The position numbers and the translations under genes were made by a program. DNA of 64,000 nucleotides, from the NCBI GenBank assembly GCA_963827085.1, contig CAWGZY010000003.1:620001-684000 (forward strand). The letters are read 5' to 3'. The notes under the pieces are model-generated. The model was not told the origin of the DNA. It made no database searches and was given only the letters and a program-made list of their open reading frames with translations. Source of the stretch: JAGVPT01 sp963827085. Lineage in GTDB: Bacteria > Bacteroidota > Ignavibacteria > UBA10030 > UBA8401. This document shows positions 51,887 through 59,897 of the stretch, in pieces. Every line of letters begins with the position of its first letter. The first letter of the stretch is position 1.

Positions 51887-52443
51887 ATCACCCAACAACA
51901 CCAGAACTTTTTGAGTTTATCGACAATCGGCTTGGCAAAGAACGAGCCGGCCAGGTTGCATCACATCTCGCCGAGTGCCCTTATTGCCGGCGGCGGGCCG
52001 AGTTGGAGCGTTCAACGCACAGCATCGTACAATCAGAGCCGCTCTTTAAGGCACCGGAGCGTTTAGCCTCCTTGGTCATGGTTAATGTGGCTTCGCCGGC
52101 ACGCGATCCTCTTGCCCTGCGGCTTCTCAGTAAGATGGGGAGTTTCGTGGCAATGATCGTAGTGCTCGCCGTCATTGGACTGGCAATTTCCAAAGTCTCC
52201 GGCGTGAATGGTCAATCTAACAACAATTCGCCGTCATTGACGAATGTTGTCGCTCCGTTATCCGAAATCTATGAGAAGGGCATACAAACATTCGTGAATG
52301 GATCGTCAACGATTTCTCAGTCAATTGAAAGCGCAGGCGGAGTTCAATTCTGGAAAACAGTTTTTATCATAGTATTGAGTATCGGTGTGCTGGCGGGTGC
52401 AGACAGGGTTTTCGGAAAGAGGTTTATGAAACTGAGGCCGTGA
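51883..52443 (+). CDS. Zinc-binding anti-sigma factor, transmembrane
   Basis: A 186-residue membrane-bound inhibitor of the preceding sigma factor. The cytoplasmic N-terminus has the anti-sigma zinc motif HLAECPYCRRR (His-x3-Cys-x2-Cys), then a hydrophobic segment near residues 85-107, an extracytoplasmic part rich in Ser and Asn, and a second hydrophobic segment near 150-170. Release is likely by regulated proteolysis or by redox change at the zinc site, as in the family. Confidence 0.9.
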   Translation: MNHPTTPELFEFIDNRLGKERAGQVASHLAECPYCRRRAELERSTHSIVQSEPLFKAPERLASLVMVNVASPARDPLALRLLSKMGSFVAMIVVLAVIGLAISKVSGVNGQSNNNSPSLTNVVAPLSEIYEKGIQTFVNGSSTISQSIESAGGVQFWKTVFIIVLSIGVLAGADRVFGKRFMKLRP

Positions 52444-52565
52444 TGAAATAAAAACTTCCTGCAAATTCCAACGGCTGAAATAAATCAGCTCAACAATTCG
52501 AAGTCACACATTTGATCTTACAGTAATCAAAAGAACATCACCGGCTAACGCGAGGGTTATTCCTT

Positions 52566-53696
52566 TTACACCTTCGGTTTGAAATTCGCCACTTCTTCCA
52601 CAATCGTGTCGACGATCTCGCTCTCTTTCACCCGTTTTATCATCTCTCCTTTACGATAAAGGATCGCCACGCCCTTCCCTGCTGCAATGCCGATGTCCGC
52701 TTCACTTGCCTCACCCGGCCCGTTCACCACGCAGCCAAGTACCGCAATCTTAACGGGCTTTTTAACACCCTTCAACCTTTCTTCCAATTGTGCCATGATG
52801 CTGAAGAGGTCGACTTCGATCCGGCCGCATGTCGGGCACGCGATGAGTTCTATGTTTCGCGACGCAAGGCCGAGCGAGCAAAGGATCTCTTTCCCGACTT
52901 CAACTTCTTTCACCGGTTCATCGGTAAGTGAAACGCGAATCGTGTCGCCGATCCCTTCCGCCAACAGCGTGCCGATGCCGACGGCAGATTTGATCGTTCC
53001 GACTCTCGTGAGTCCCGCTTCCGTGACGCCAAGATGCAAGGGAATATCCGTGCGGGCTGCAACCAAACGGTATGCCTCTATCATCAGACGTACATCGGTG
53101 GATTTTACGGATATAATGACATCGCGGAAATCAAACTCGTCGCAAATCCCGACGTGCCGCATGGCACTTTCGTACAACGCTTCCGCCGTCGGGTAGCCAT
53201 GCTTTTCGAGAATATCTTCTTCGAGAGACCCTGAATTCACACCGATGCGGATCGGGATGCCCTTATCTTTTGCCGCAGTCAGCACTTCGCGGATGCGGTC
53301 CTTCGAGCCGATATTGCCCGGATTGATCCGGACCTTCGCCACATTCGCCTGGATCGCTTTCAGCGCAAAGACGTGATTAAAATGAATGTCCGCAACAACG
53401 GGGATCGGCGATTGTCGGACAATCTCCGCCATGGCTTCGGCCGCTTCTTTATCATTCACCGTCACGCGTACAATATCGCAGCCCTCTTCTGCCGCGGCCT
53501 TGATCTGCGCAACCGTCCCGGCAATATCATCCGTTTTCGTCTTCGTCATCGTCTGAACGGAAATCGGCGCCCCTCCCCCCACCTTCACTCCGCCGATGTT
53601 GACCTGGCGTGTTTTCCGCCGGACGCCGACCTTGTAATGGATGTGTGCCGCCTCTTCTGCCCGCGGTTGTTCAAGAATTGGTAATAGCGTATCCAT
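52566..53696 (-). CDS. ispG: 4-hydroxy-3-methylbut-2-en-1-yl diphosphate synthase
   Basis: Iron-sulfur enzyme of the MEP isoprenoid pathway. The 376 residues have VRRKTRQVNIGGVKVGGG, VADIHFNHVFALKA, RINPGNIGSKDR, GVTEAGLT and the three cluster Cys in ELIACPTCGRIE and AVLGCVVNGPGEA. Compact bacterial form without the central insert. Complements ispE at 39 kb. Gene order: rhomboid upstream on the same strand, 15 bp away. Confidence 0.96.
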   Translation of the reverse strand: MDTLLPILEQPRAEEAAHIHYKVGVRRKTRQVNIGGVKVGGGAPISVQTMTKTKTDDIAGTVAQIKAAAEEGCDIVRVTVNDKEAAEAMAEIVRQSPIPVVADIHFNHVFALKAIQANVAKVRINPGNIGSKDRIREVLTAAKDKGIPIRIGVNSGSLEEDILEKHGYPTAEALYESAMRHVGICDEFDFRDVIISVKSTDVRLMIEAYRLVAARTDIPLHLGVTEAGLTRVGTIKSAVGIGTLLAEGIGDTIRVSLTDEPVKEVEVGKEILCSLGLASRNIELIACPTCGRIEVDLFSIMAQLEERLKGVKKPVKIAVLGCVVNGPGEASEADIGIAAGKGVAILYRKGEMIKRVKESEIVDTIVEEVANFKPKV

Positions 53697-53711
53697 AAAA
53701 ACTCACCACAA

Positions 53712-54617
53712 TTAGTTTAACTTTTTGCTCGCCTCGAACAACATTTTCTTTTCTTCATCGCTCAAGCTTTGGTATCCGCCTTTGCTGATCTTGTCAAGAA
53801 TATCGTCGATCCGCTGCTGGGTGACTTGGGTTTCTTCTTTCTGCTGGTAGTCTTTGATGTCGTAGACCTGAGCGTCGGCGACATTTTCATAATTTTCATT
53901 CGATCGCCGGGGTCCTGTCCATCCTGAAAAAACGTTCCGCGGCCGGCCTGAGCTGATTGGCCGCGAAAAACGGAATCCGTCGGCAAGAAGGTAAATAAAG
54001 CCGACGACCGCACCGCCGAGATGAGCGAAGTGGGCAATGCCATCCGTGCTCCCGACAGACACAAATTCTATCACCATGTACAGGACAACAAAGTACTTTG
54101 CTTTGAGCGGGATAAAAAAATAGATGAAAATCAGCCGGTCCGGAAACATCAACCCGAAGGCGAGCAGCACCCCGTAGATCGCCCCAGATGCCCCGATTGT
54201 CGGTCCGACCGATGTGAATAATGGAGCAATGAGGAGATTCGCTAAACCTGCACCGACGCCGCACACTAAATAATACGTCAGAAATTTTCGAGATCCCCAC
54301 GTGTTCTCCAATTCCATCCCGAACATCCAGAGCGCGAGCATATTGAAAAAGAGGTGGCTGAAGCCCGCGTGCATGAAGAGGTAGGTGAAGAGCTGCCACA
54401 CTTGAAAACCCTGCCCAAGCGGAAAGAGAGCGAACCATCCATTCATGACAAGTGAGAGCGAATAATCGCCGAGGCGGAAATTTCCCAAGAAAAGCATGAC
54501 AAGGAACACGCCAATGTTGGAAAGAAGCAGCGCCTTGATTACCGGCGGGAAAAAACTGAATCCACCGAAAAAGCTCGGACGGTAATAATTATTGTATTGA
54601 TTTCGATTATACGCCAT
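53712..54617 (-). CDS. Rhomboid-family intramembrane serine protease
   Basis: A 301-residue membrane protease with six helices. Catalytic Ser is in GASGAIYGVLLAFG and His in HFAHLGGAVVGF; the loop-1 motif and HLFFNMLALWMFG are present. A cytoplasmic C-terminal tail ends in a short helical pair (DDILDKISKGGYQSLSDEEK) seen in Bacteroidota rhomboids. Substrate unknown. Confidence 0.93.
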   Translation of the reverse strand: MAYNRNQYNNYYRPSFFGGFSFFPPVIKALLLSNIGVFLVMLFLGNFRLGDYSLSLVMNGWFALFPLGQGFQVWQLFTYLFMHAGFSHLFFNMLALWMFGMELENTWGSRKFLTYYLVCGVGAGLANLLIAPLFTSVGPTIGASGAIYGVLLAFGLMFPDRLIFIYFFIPLKAKYFVVLYMVIEFVSVGSTDGIAHFAHLGGAVVGFIYLLADGFRFSRPISSGRPRNVFSGWTGPRRSNENYENVADAQVYDIKDYQQKEETQVTQQRIDDILDKISKGGYQSLSDEEKKMLFEASKKLN

Positions 54618-54685
54618 CTCTTTTCTTGTTCTCCTTTTTCAATATAAACGACCGTCTCTTGAGAGGCAAATTGGGATCACCTACC

Positions 54686-54718
54686 AGCCATCCGATTGCT
54701 CACATCAATCGGATGGCT
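54686..54718. terminator. Hairpin after pgk
   Basis: Perfect 13-bp stem AGCCATCCGATTG with CAATCGGATGGCT and a 7-nt loop, 17 bases beyond the pgk stop. There is no T-run on the minus strand, so termination is likely but not certain. Confidence 0.55.
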
Positions 54719-54734
54719 AATTACCGCGGGGTTG

Positions 54735-55934
54735 TTATTTCTTGTCTGTCAGCGCGGCAACACCGGGAAGAATCTTGCCTTCAAGGAACTCCAACGATGC
54801 GCCTCCTCCTGTTGAAACATGCGTTACGCTCTTCGCCATTCCCGCCTGCGTAATAGCAGCGGCGGAATCACCGCCCCCGACGATTGTGGTCGTCCCTTTC
54901 TTCGTTGCTTCTACTAACGCACGCGCAACGGCATTCGTTCCGGCGGCAAAATTCGGAAATTCGAAAACGCCCATCGGGCCGTTCCAGACAACGGTCTTCG
55001 ATTTCTTTATTTCGTTTGAGAAGAGTTCAACTGTGGCAGGGCCGATGTCGAGAGCCTGCCAGCTTGCAGGAATAGCATTTTTCGGGACAACTTTGCGCTC
55101 AGCGTCGTTCTTGAATTCGTTCGCCACAACGCAATCCACCGGGAGCAGGAAATTCACACTCTTCTTTTTCACTTCGGCAAGAATTTGTCCCGCCAGCTCG
55201 ACCTTATCCGCCTCGAGCAGCGATTTTCCGATTTCCAACCCCTGGGCTTTATAGAACGTATATGCCATGCCGCCGCCGATTATTAACGTATCGACTTTCG
55301 ATAAAAGGTTTTGTATAACGTCGATCTTGCCGGAAATTTTTGCGCCGCCAAGAATGGCAGTAAAAGGACGAACAGGATTGTCCACTGCGGCGCCGAGATA
55401 TTCAAGCTCTTTCTGCATCAACAATCCGGCGACTGAAATGGAGATGAATTTCGTAACGCCTTCAGTCGATGCATGGGCGCGATGAGCGCTGCCGAATGCG
55501 TCGTTGACGTAGACATCGCCGAGTTTTGCCAAGGATTTCGCAAAGGCTGGGTCGTTCGCTTCTTCCTCGTTATGGTAGCGCAAGTTTTCCAGGAGCAGGC
55601 ATTCGCCTTCCTTCAAACCCGCAACCGCGGCTTCAGCGGGTTGACCGATACAATCCGAAGCGAAATACACTTTTTTGCCAAGGAGTTTCTCCAGCCTCGC
55701 TGCAACCGGCTTCAAGCTAAATTCCGGTTTTGGTTTCCCTTTCGGGCGTCCGAGATGACTCATCAGGATTGCTTTACCGCCGGAAGAGAGAATCTTTTTA
55801 ATTGTCGGGAGGGATTCGACGATGCGAGTATCATCGGTGATGTTCTGTTTATCGTCGAGCGGCACGTTGAAGTCCACCCGTACAAGAACACGTTTGCCGC
55901 GAACATCGATGTCATTGATAGTGAGCTTTTTCAT
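54735..55934 (-). CDS. pgk: Phosphoglycerate kinase
   Basis: ATP-forming step of lower glycolysis. The 399 residues open RGKRVLVRVDFNVPLDD and have the substrate Arg blocks SHLGRPKG and ENLRYHNEE, DAFGSAHRAHAS, the nucleotide region VVWNGPMGVFEF and the hinge IVGGGDSAAA. It follows gap on the same strand with a terminator hairpin between, plus a hairpin in its leader. Confidence 0.97.
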   Translation of the reverse strand: MKKLTINDIDVRGKRVLVRVDFNVPLDDKQNITDDTRIVESLPTIKKILSSGGKAILMSHLGRPKGKPKPEFSLKPVAARLEKLLGKKVYFASDCIGQPAEAAVAGLKEGECLLLENLRYHNEEEANDPAFAKSLAKLGDVYVNDAFGSAHRAHASTEGVTKFISISVAGLLMQKELEYLGAAVDNPVRPFTAILGGAKISGKIDVIQNLLSKVDTLIIGGGMAYTFYKAQGLEIGKSLLEADKVELAGQILAEVKKKSVNFLLPVDCVVANEFKNDAERKVVPKNAIPASWQALDIGPATVELFSNEIKKSKTVVWNGPMGVFEFPNFAAGTNAVARALVEATKKGTTTIVGGGDSAAAITQAGMAKSVTHVSTGGGASLEFLEGKILPGVAALTDKK

Positions 55935-55965
55935 GGTCGTAGTCGGTTATATTGTTGGTGATGGG

Positions 55966-55990
55966 CAGGAATCGTTTACAACGATTCCTG
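55966..55990 (-). promoter_or_regulatory. Tight hairpin in the pgk leader
   Basis: Perfect 11-bp stem CAGGAATCGTT / AACGATTCCTG with a 3-nt loop, 31 bases upstream of the pgk ATG on the minus strand. Position suggests an operator or an mRNA-stabilising stem made by processing of a gap-pgk transcript; it could also be a second terminator arm. Confidence 0.45.
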
Positions 55991-56011
55991 TTGGATTAAA
56001 ACAAGAAACAA

Positions 56012-56045
56012 AAGGGCTGAACTCGCGCTACGAGCTTCAGCCCTT
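56012..56045 (-). terminator. Terminator after gap
   Basis: Ten-bp outer stem AAGGGCTGAA / TTCAGCCCTT with an inner CTCG/CGAG pairing, trailed on the minus strand by TTGTTTCTTGTTTT. It lies 21 bases after the gap stop. Confidence 0.8.
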
Positions 56046-56066
56046 GTTCAGTAGTCGCTGATTTTG

Positions 56067-57134
56067 TTACTTTACAATTCCCGCCATCTTTCTCACCAGA
56101 TCGACAACACGGGTTGAATAACCCCATTCGTTGTCGTACCAGGAAACAACTTTGAAGAATCGCTTCTCGCCCTTCAAATTGTTTTCAAGGGTCGCACGGG
56201 AATCGTAGATTGAGGATCGATCGTCATGAATAAAATCGGTCGAGACAACTTCCTCATTGCAATAACCCAGAATTCCTTTCAAGTACGTTTCGGACGCCTT
56301 CTTCATCAACTGGTCAATTTCCTGAATCGAAGTGTCCTTGACCGAACGGAATGTGAGGTCGATAACGGAAACATCTGCCGTCGGAATACGGAATGACATG
56401 CCGGTCAGCTTTCCTTTTGTTGCAGGGAGAACTTCGCCCACTGCCTTTGCAGCACCCGTTGATGACGGGATGATGTTGATCGCCGCAGCACGTCCGCCTC
56501 TCCAATCTTTCTTCGAAGGCCCGTCGACGGTTTTTTGCGTTGCAGTATACGAATGGATTGTCGTCATCAAACCGGTTTCGATGCCGATCCCTTCTTTCAA
56601 AAGAACATGCACGACTGGAGCAAGGCAGTTTGTTGTGCACGATGCATTGGAAACGATAAGATGCTTCGCGGCGTCATATTCATTGTCGTTCACTCCTATG
56701 ACGAGAGTTTTCACGTCGCCCTTTGCAGGTGCTGAAATGAGGACTCTCTTTGCGCCAGCGGTGATGTGCCCTTTAGCTTTTTCTGAATCCGTGAACAACC
56801 CGGTCGACTCGATAACGATATCGACGCCAAGATCTTTCCACGGCAATTGCGACGGGTCTTTTTGTGCAAGGACACATTTGATTTTGTGGCCGTTGACAAC
56901 AAGGACATCGTCCGCTTCCGATGTTGCATTGCCTTTTTCACTGCTTACCGTTCCTCTAAAATGTCCATGGACCGAGTCATATTTGAGCTGGTAAGCGAAA
57001 TATTGTGCGTCTGTGCTCACATCAACGACGGCAACCACATCGATCTCTTTTCCGAGATACCCTTTATCCGCCATAACATTGATGATCTGTCTTCCTATTC
57101 TGCCGAATCCGTTGATACCTACTTTAACAGCCAT
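56067..57134 (-). CDS. gap: Glyceraldehyde-3-phosphate dehydrogenase, type I
   Basis: The 355 residues open MAVKVGINGFGRIGRQ; the catalytic Cys is in SNASCTTNCLAPVV, His in TIHSYTATQ, and the GRAAAINIIPSSTGAAKAVG and WYDNEWGYSTRVVDL blocks are present. Slightly longer than the usual 330-340 residues, with extra residues near 60-80 and before the C-terminus, as in the GapA subgroup with long inserts. GGAGG precedes ATG 57134. Directly upstream of pgk. Confidence 0.96.
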   Translation of the reverse strand: MAVKVGINGFGRIGRQIINVMADKGYLGKEIDVVAVVDVSTDAQYFAYQLKYDSVHGHFRGTVSSEKGNATSEADDVLVVNGHKIKCVLAQKDPSQLPWKDLGVDIVIESTGLFTDSEKAKGHITAGAKRVLISAPAKGDVKTLVIGVNDNEYDAAKHLIVSNASCTTNCLAPVVHVLLKEGIGIETGLMTTIHSYTATQKTVDGPSKKDWRGGRAAAINIIPSSTGAAKAVGEVLPATKGKLTGMSFRIPTADVSVIDLTFRSVKDTSIQEIDQLMKKASETYLKGILGYCNEEVVSTDFIHDDRSSIYDSRATLENNLKGEKRFFKVVSWYDNEWGYSTRVVDLVRKMAGIVK

Positions 57135-57238
57135 TAGAACCTCCAAAAGATAAGAATAATCGATGTTGAAAAATTACACTGATACTATAAACCAAACTGC
57201 ATCGAAAATTTACCAAGAAATTGGAGCAAAGTCAAATA

Positions 57239-57330
57239 GATGTCGGATGTCGGATGCCCGATACCGTATCCAGAAAATTATGATATCTTAAAAAATGTGA
57301 ATGGTAAATCGTGAATGGATATTAGACTTC
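57239..57330. repeat. Heptad repeats and decayed copy C of the 75-bp element
   Basis: Four heptads GATGTCG, GATGTCG, GATGCCC, GATACCG (57239-57266) run into ACCGTATCCAGAAA, which is identical to the core of copy B at 12319-12332. The rest, to about 57330, aligns only partially and the right end is poorly kept. It lies upstream of gap. Confidence 0.45.
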
Positions 57331-57465
57331 TTTGGAAACACCGTAACATCTTGCAAATTTTTTCGAAAGAGATGAACGGGATGGAAAAATCACAGATTGA
57401 GAAAGTAAGAGGATCTCAAGAAGAGAGCGACCGCCGCATCGAAAACAGCGGCCGCTTTGAACATT

Positions 57466-58455
57466 CTACATGTAACTATTCAATGCCTTCATGTAATTTG
57501 CGCGCTCTAACGCGGAAGGGTTGGCGACAGATTTATGGCTCATGCTGCCGCGCATCTGGTCGAGGGATTCATATTCTCGTTCGATCATCCACTTTTGGAC
57601 CCCGGTGAGTATTTCACCGATCCGTTTCGGGCCGTTGCGCAGCAACGAGGAGCATACCATCGTCACATTTGCTCCTGCCATTGTCATCTTGATCACATCT
57701 TCGCCGGTATGAATTCCTGTCGTCGCAGCAAGGTCCGCCTTGATCGTTTTATAGAGAATAGCAATCCATCGAAGCGGCAATCGGGAAGAATCAGAACTGC
57801 TCAACACGACGCTCGGTTCAACCTCGAGGTCGTCAAGATTGATATCCGGCTGGTAGAAGCGGTTAAACAGGACCAATCCGTTCGCCCCGCGCTCGTCGAG
57901 GCGTTTCGCCATGTTCGCCATCGAACTGAAAAACGGCGACAGCTTCACCGCAACGGGGATCGTCACCTTCGCTTTCACAGCCTGCAGAATTTCGAGATAC
58001 ATCTGTTCGACATAGTTCCCTGTTTTTTCAGGGTCGGTCGGGACGTGATAAATATTCAGTTCCAGCGCGTCGGCTCCGGCATCTTGGATCTTTTTAGCAT
58101 AATCGGTCCAACCGCCGACCGTCGATCCGTTTAGACTTGCGATGACGGGAATATCGACGGAGCGTTTCACATCCTGAATATGCTTTAAGTATTCTTCCGG
58201 GCCGAGGAAATAATCCTCCTTTTTCGGAAAATACGAAATCGCTTCGGCGTAGCTTTCCGTTCCGTACGATAGGAAATGATCGAGCTCGTTCGTTTCGTGG
58301 CGGATTTGCTCTTCAAAAAGAGAATACAGAACAACCGCAGAAGCGCCGTAATCTTCCATTGCTTTGATGCCTGCAACAGTCCGGGACATCGGCGACGCCG
58401 AGGGGACGACCGGGTTTTTTAATTTGAAGCCGAGATATGTCGTGGAAAGATCCAT
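57466..58455 (-). CDS. Dihydroorotate dehydrogenase-like FMN protein
   Basis: A 329-residue TIM-barrel flavoprotein of the dihydroorotate dehydrogenase/PreA family: YLGFKLKNPVVPSASPMS, VIASLNGSTVGGW, ADALELNIYHVPTD and VAVKLSPFFSS are recognisable, and FMN-phosphate GIHTGEDVIKMTMAGANV. The usual catalytic base Cys/Ser is replaced in the region NIYHV, so the true pyrimidine role is doubtful. Genes of this kind often sit beside nifJ, as here; the function is not established. Confidence 0.85.
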   Translation of the reverse strand: MDLSTTYLGFKLKNPVVPSASPMSRTVAGIKAMEDYGASAVVLYSLFEEQIRHETNELDHFLSYGTESYAEAISYFPKKEDYFLGPEEYLKHIQDVKRSVDIPVIASLNGSTVGGWTDYAKKIQDAGADALELNIYHVPTDPEKTGNYVEQMYLEILQAVKAKVTIPVAVKLSPFFSSMANMAKRLDERGANGLVLFNRFYQPDINLDDLEVEPSVVLSSSDSSRLPLRWIAILYKTIKADLAATTGIHTGEDVIKMTMAGANVTMVCSSLLRNGPKRIGEILTGVQKWMIEREYESLDQMRGSMSHKSVANPSALERANYMKALNSYM

Positions 58456-58503
58456 TGATTCCTCGTGATTGCTATTACATAAGAGTGTGCCAGTAAATTA
58501 AGT

Positions 58504-58525
58504 GGCAGGGCCGTTGGACCCTGCC
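58504..58525 (-). terminator. Hairpin after nifJ
   Basis: Seven-bp stem GGCAGGG / CCCTGCC with an 8-nt loop, 14 bases beyond the nifJ stop. No strong T-run follows on the minus strand. Confidence 0.4.
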
Positions 58526-58538
58526 TGTTAGAAGTCGC

Positions 58539-59897
58539 TTATTTGCCGTGCTCGCCGTTCACCCCGTCATATTTCATCGCCGCAAGCTGTTCGTAATAAT
58601 GCCACCGAGAAGTAACATCTTCCTGCGCGAGTTTCATCAACCGCTTCGCTTCTTCGGGGGCGCTCTTCGTGAGCATCTTGTAGCGGATTTCCTTGTACGT
58701 GTACTCTTCTAATTTCAGTTTCGGCGCTTTCGAGTCGAGCCGGAACGGGTTCTGTCCTTGTTTGGCGAGGTCAGGATTGTACCGGAACAGCGGCCAGTAC
58801 GCCGATTCAACTGCTGCCTTCTGACTCTCAAGACCAAGTTTCATGTTGATGCCATGGGCTATACAGTGAGAGTACGCAATGATGAGCGACGGACCGTTGT
58901 ATGCTTCGGCTTCAAGAAATGACTTCACCGTATGAAGGTCGTTAGCACCCATCGCAACGCGTGCGACGTACACATTTCCGTACGTCATGGCGATCAACGC
59001 GAGATCTTTTTTCGCAAGCAGCTTGCCGCCGGCGGCAAATTTCGCTACCGCACCTCTCGGCGTAGATTTTGACATTTGTCCGCCGGTGTTGGAATACACC
59101 TCGGTGTCGAGCACAAGTATATTCACGTTGCGGCCGGATGCGATAACGTGATCCAGCCCTCCAAACCCGATATCGTACGCCCAGCCGTCACCGCCCATGA
59201 TCCAGACGCTTTTCTTTAACAAATAATCCGCGAGAGAAAGCAAATGCTGCGCATCGCTCGATTTCACATCTTTCAGCTTATCCTTGAGGAGTTCGATTCT
59301 GCGACGCTGTTCGTAAATCTTCGCCTCATCTGATTGGTCGGCATTGAGAATTGCGTTTGTCAACTCTTCACCGATTGTCGGCGAAAGTTTTTTTAACAAC
59401 TCCGACGCATATTCCTTGTGTTTATCGATCGAAAGGCGGAAGCCGAGACCGAACTCTGCATTGTCTTCAAAAAGTGAATTCGACCATGCCGGACCGCGTC
59501 CGTCGGAATTCTTCGTCCATGGCGTCGTCGGAAGGTTGCCTCCGTAAATTGAAGAACAGCCGGTTGCATTCGCTACGACGGTTCTGTCGCCGAAGAGCTG
59601 TGTCACTAATTTAATGTACGGTGTTTCGCCGCAGCCCGAGCACGCGCCGGAAAATTCAAACAACGGCTGAAGGAACTGCGATCCCTTAATTGTGTCAACC
59701 TTCGCGGTTTTGCGGTCGGCCTCGGGAAGTGTGAGAAAGAAATCCCAATTCGCACGTTCCTGCCCGCGCAACGCCGGTTGAGGAGCCATGTTGAGAGCTT
59801 TGAGCCGTGTTTCGGCTTTGTTCTTTACCGGGCAGACCTCGAAGCACAGCTCACATCCGGTACAATCTTCCGGTGCGACTTGAATCGAGTACTGCAT
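58539..59897 (-). CDS. nifJ: Pyruvate:ferredoxin oxidoreductase, C-terminal part
   Basis: The 452 residues cover the second [4Fe-4S] motif (CTGCELCFEVCPVK), the Cys of the third cluster (CSGCGETPYIKL), the thiamine-diphosphate domain (GGDGWAYDIGFGG and DTEVYSNTGGQ) and the final conserved Cys (YSHCIAHG). Normally this is one polypeptide with the gene read just before it; here the frames differ by one base. The ATG at 59897 has AAGGAG ten bases upstream, so it could be made as a separate subunit. See the partner entry. Confidence 0.93.
   Translation of the reverse strand: MQYSIQVAPEDCTGCELCFEVCPVKNKAETRLKALNMAPQPALRGQERANWDFFLTLPEADRKTAKVDTIKGSQFLQPLFEFSGACSGCGETPYIKLVTQLFGDRTVVANATGCSSIYGGNLPTTPWTKNSDGRGPAWSNSLFEDNAEFGLGFRLSIDKHKEYASELLKKLSPTIGEELTNAILNADQSDEAKIYEQRRRIELLKDKLKDVKSSDAQHLLSLADYLLKKSVWIMGGDGWAYDIGFGGLDHVIASGRNVNILVLDTEVYSNTGGQMSKSTPRGAVAKFAAGGKLLAKKDLALIAMTYGNVYVARVAMGANDLHTVKSFLEAEAYNGPSLIIAYSHCIAHGINMKLGLESQKAAVESAYWPLFRYNPDLAKQGQNPFRLDSKAPKLKLEEYTYKEIRYKMLTKSAPEEAKRLMKLAQEDVTSRWHYYEQLAAMKYDGVNGEHGK

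Noticed and set aside
57315..57608. Plus-strand frame of 97 codons near the DHOD-like gene
   Set aside because: Half of it is antisense to the DHOD-like gene and the rest covers the decayed repeat and a GC stem; no family pattern.
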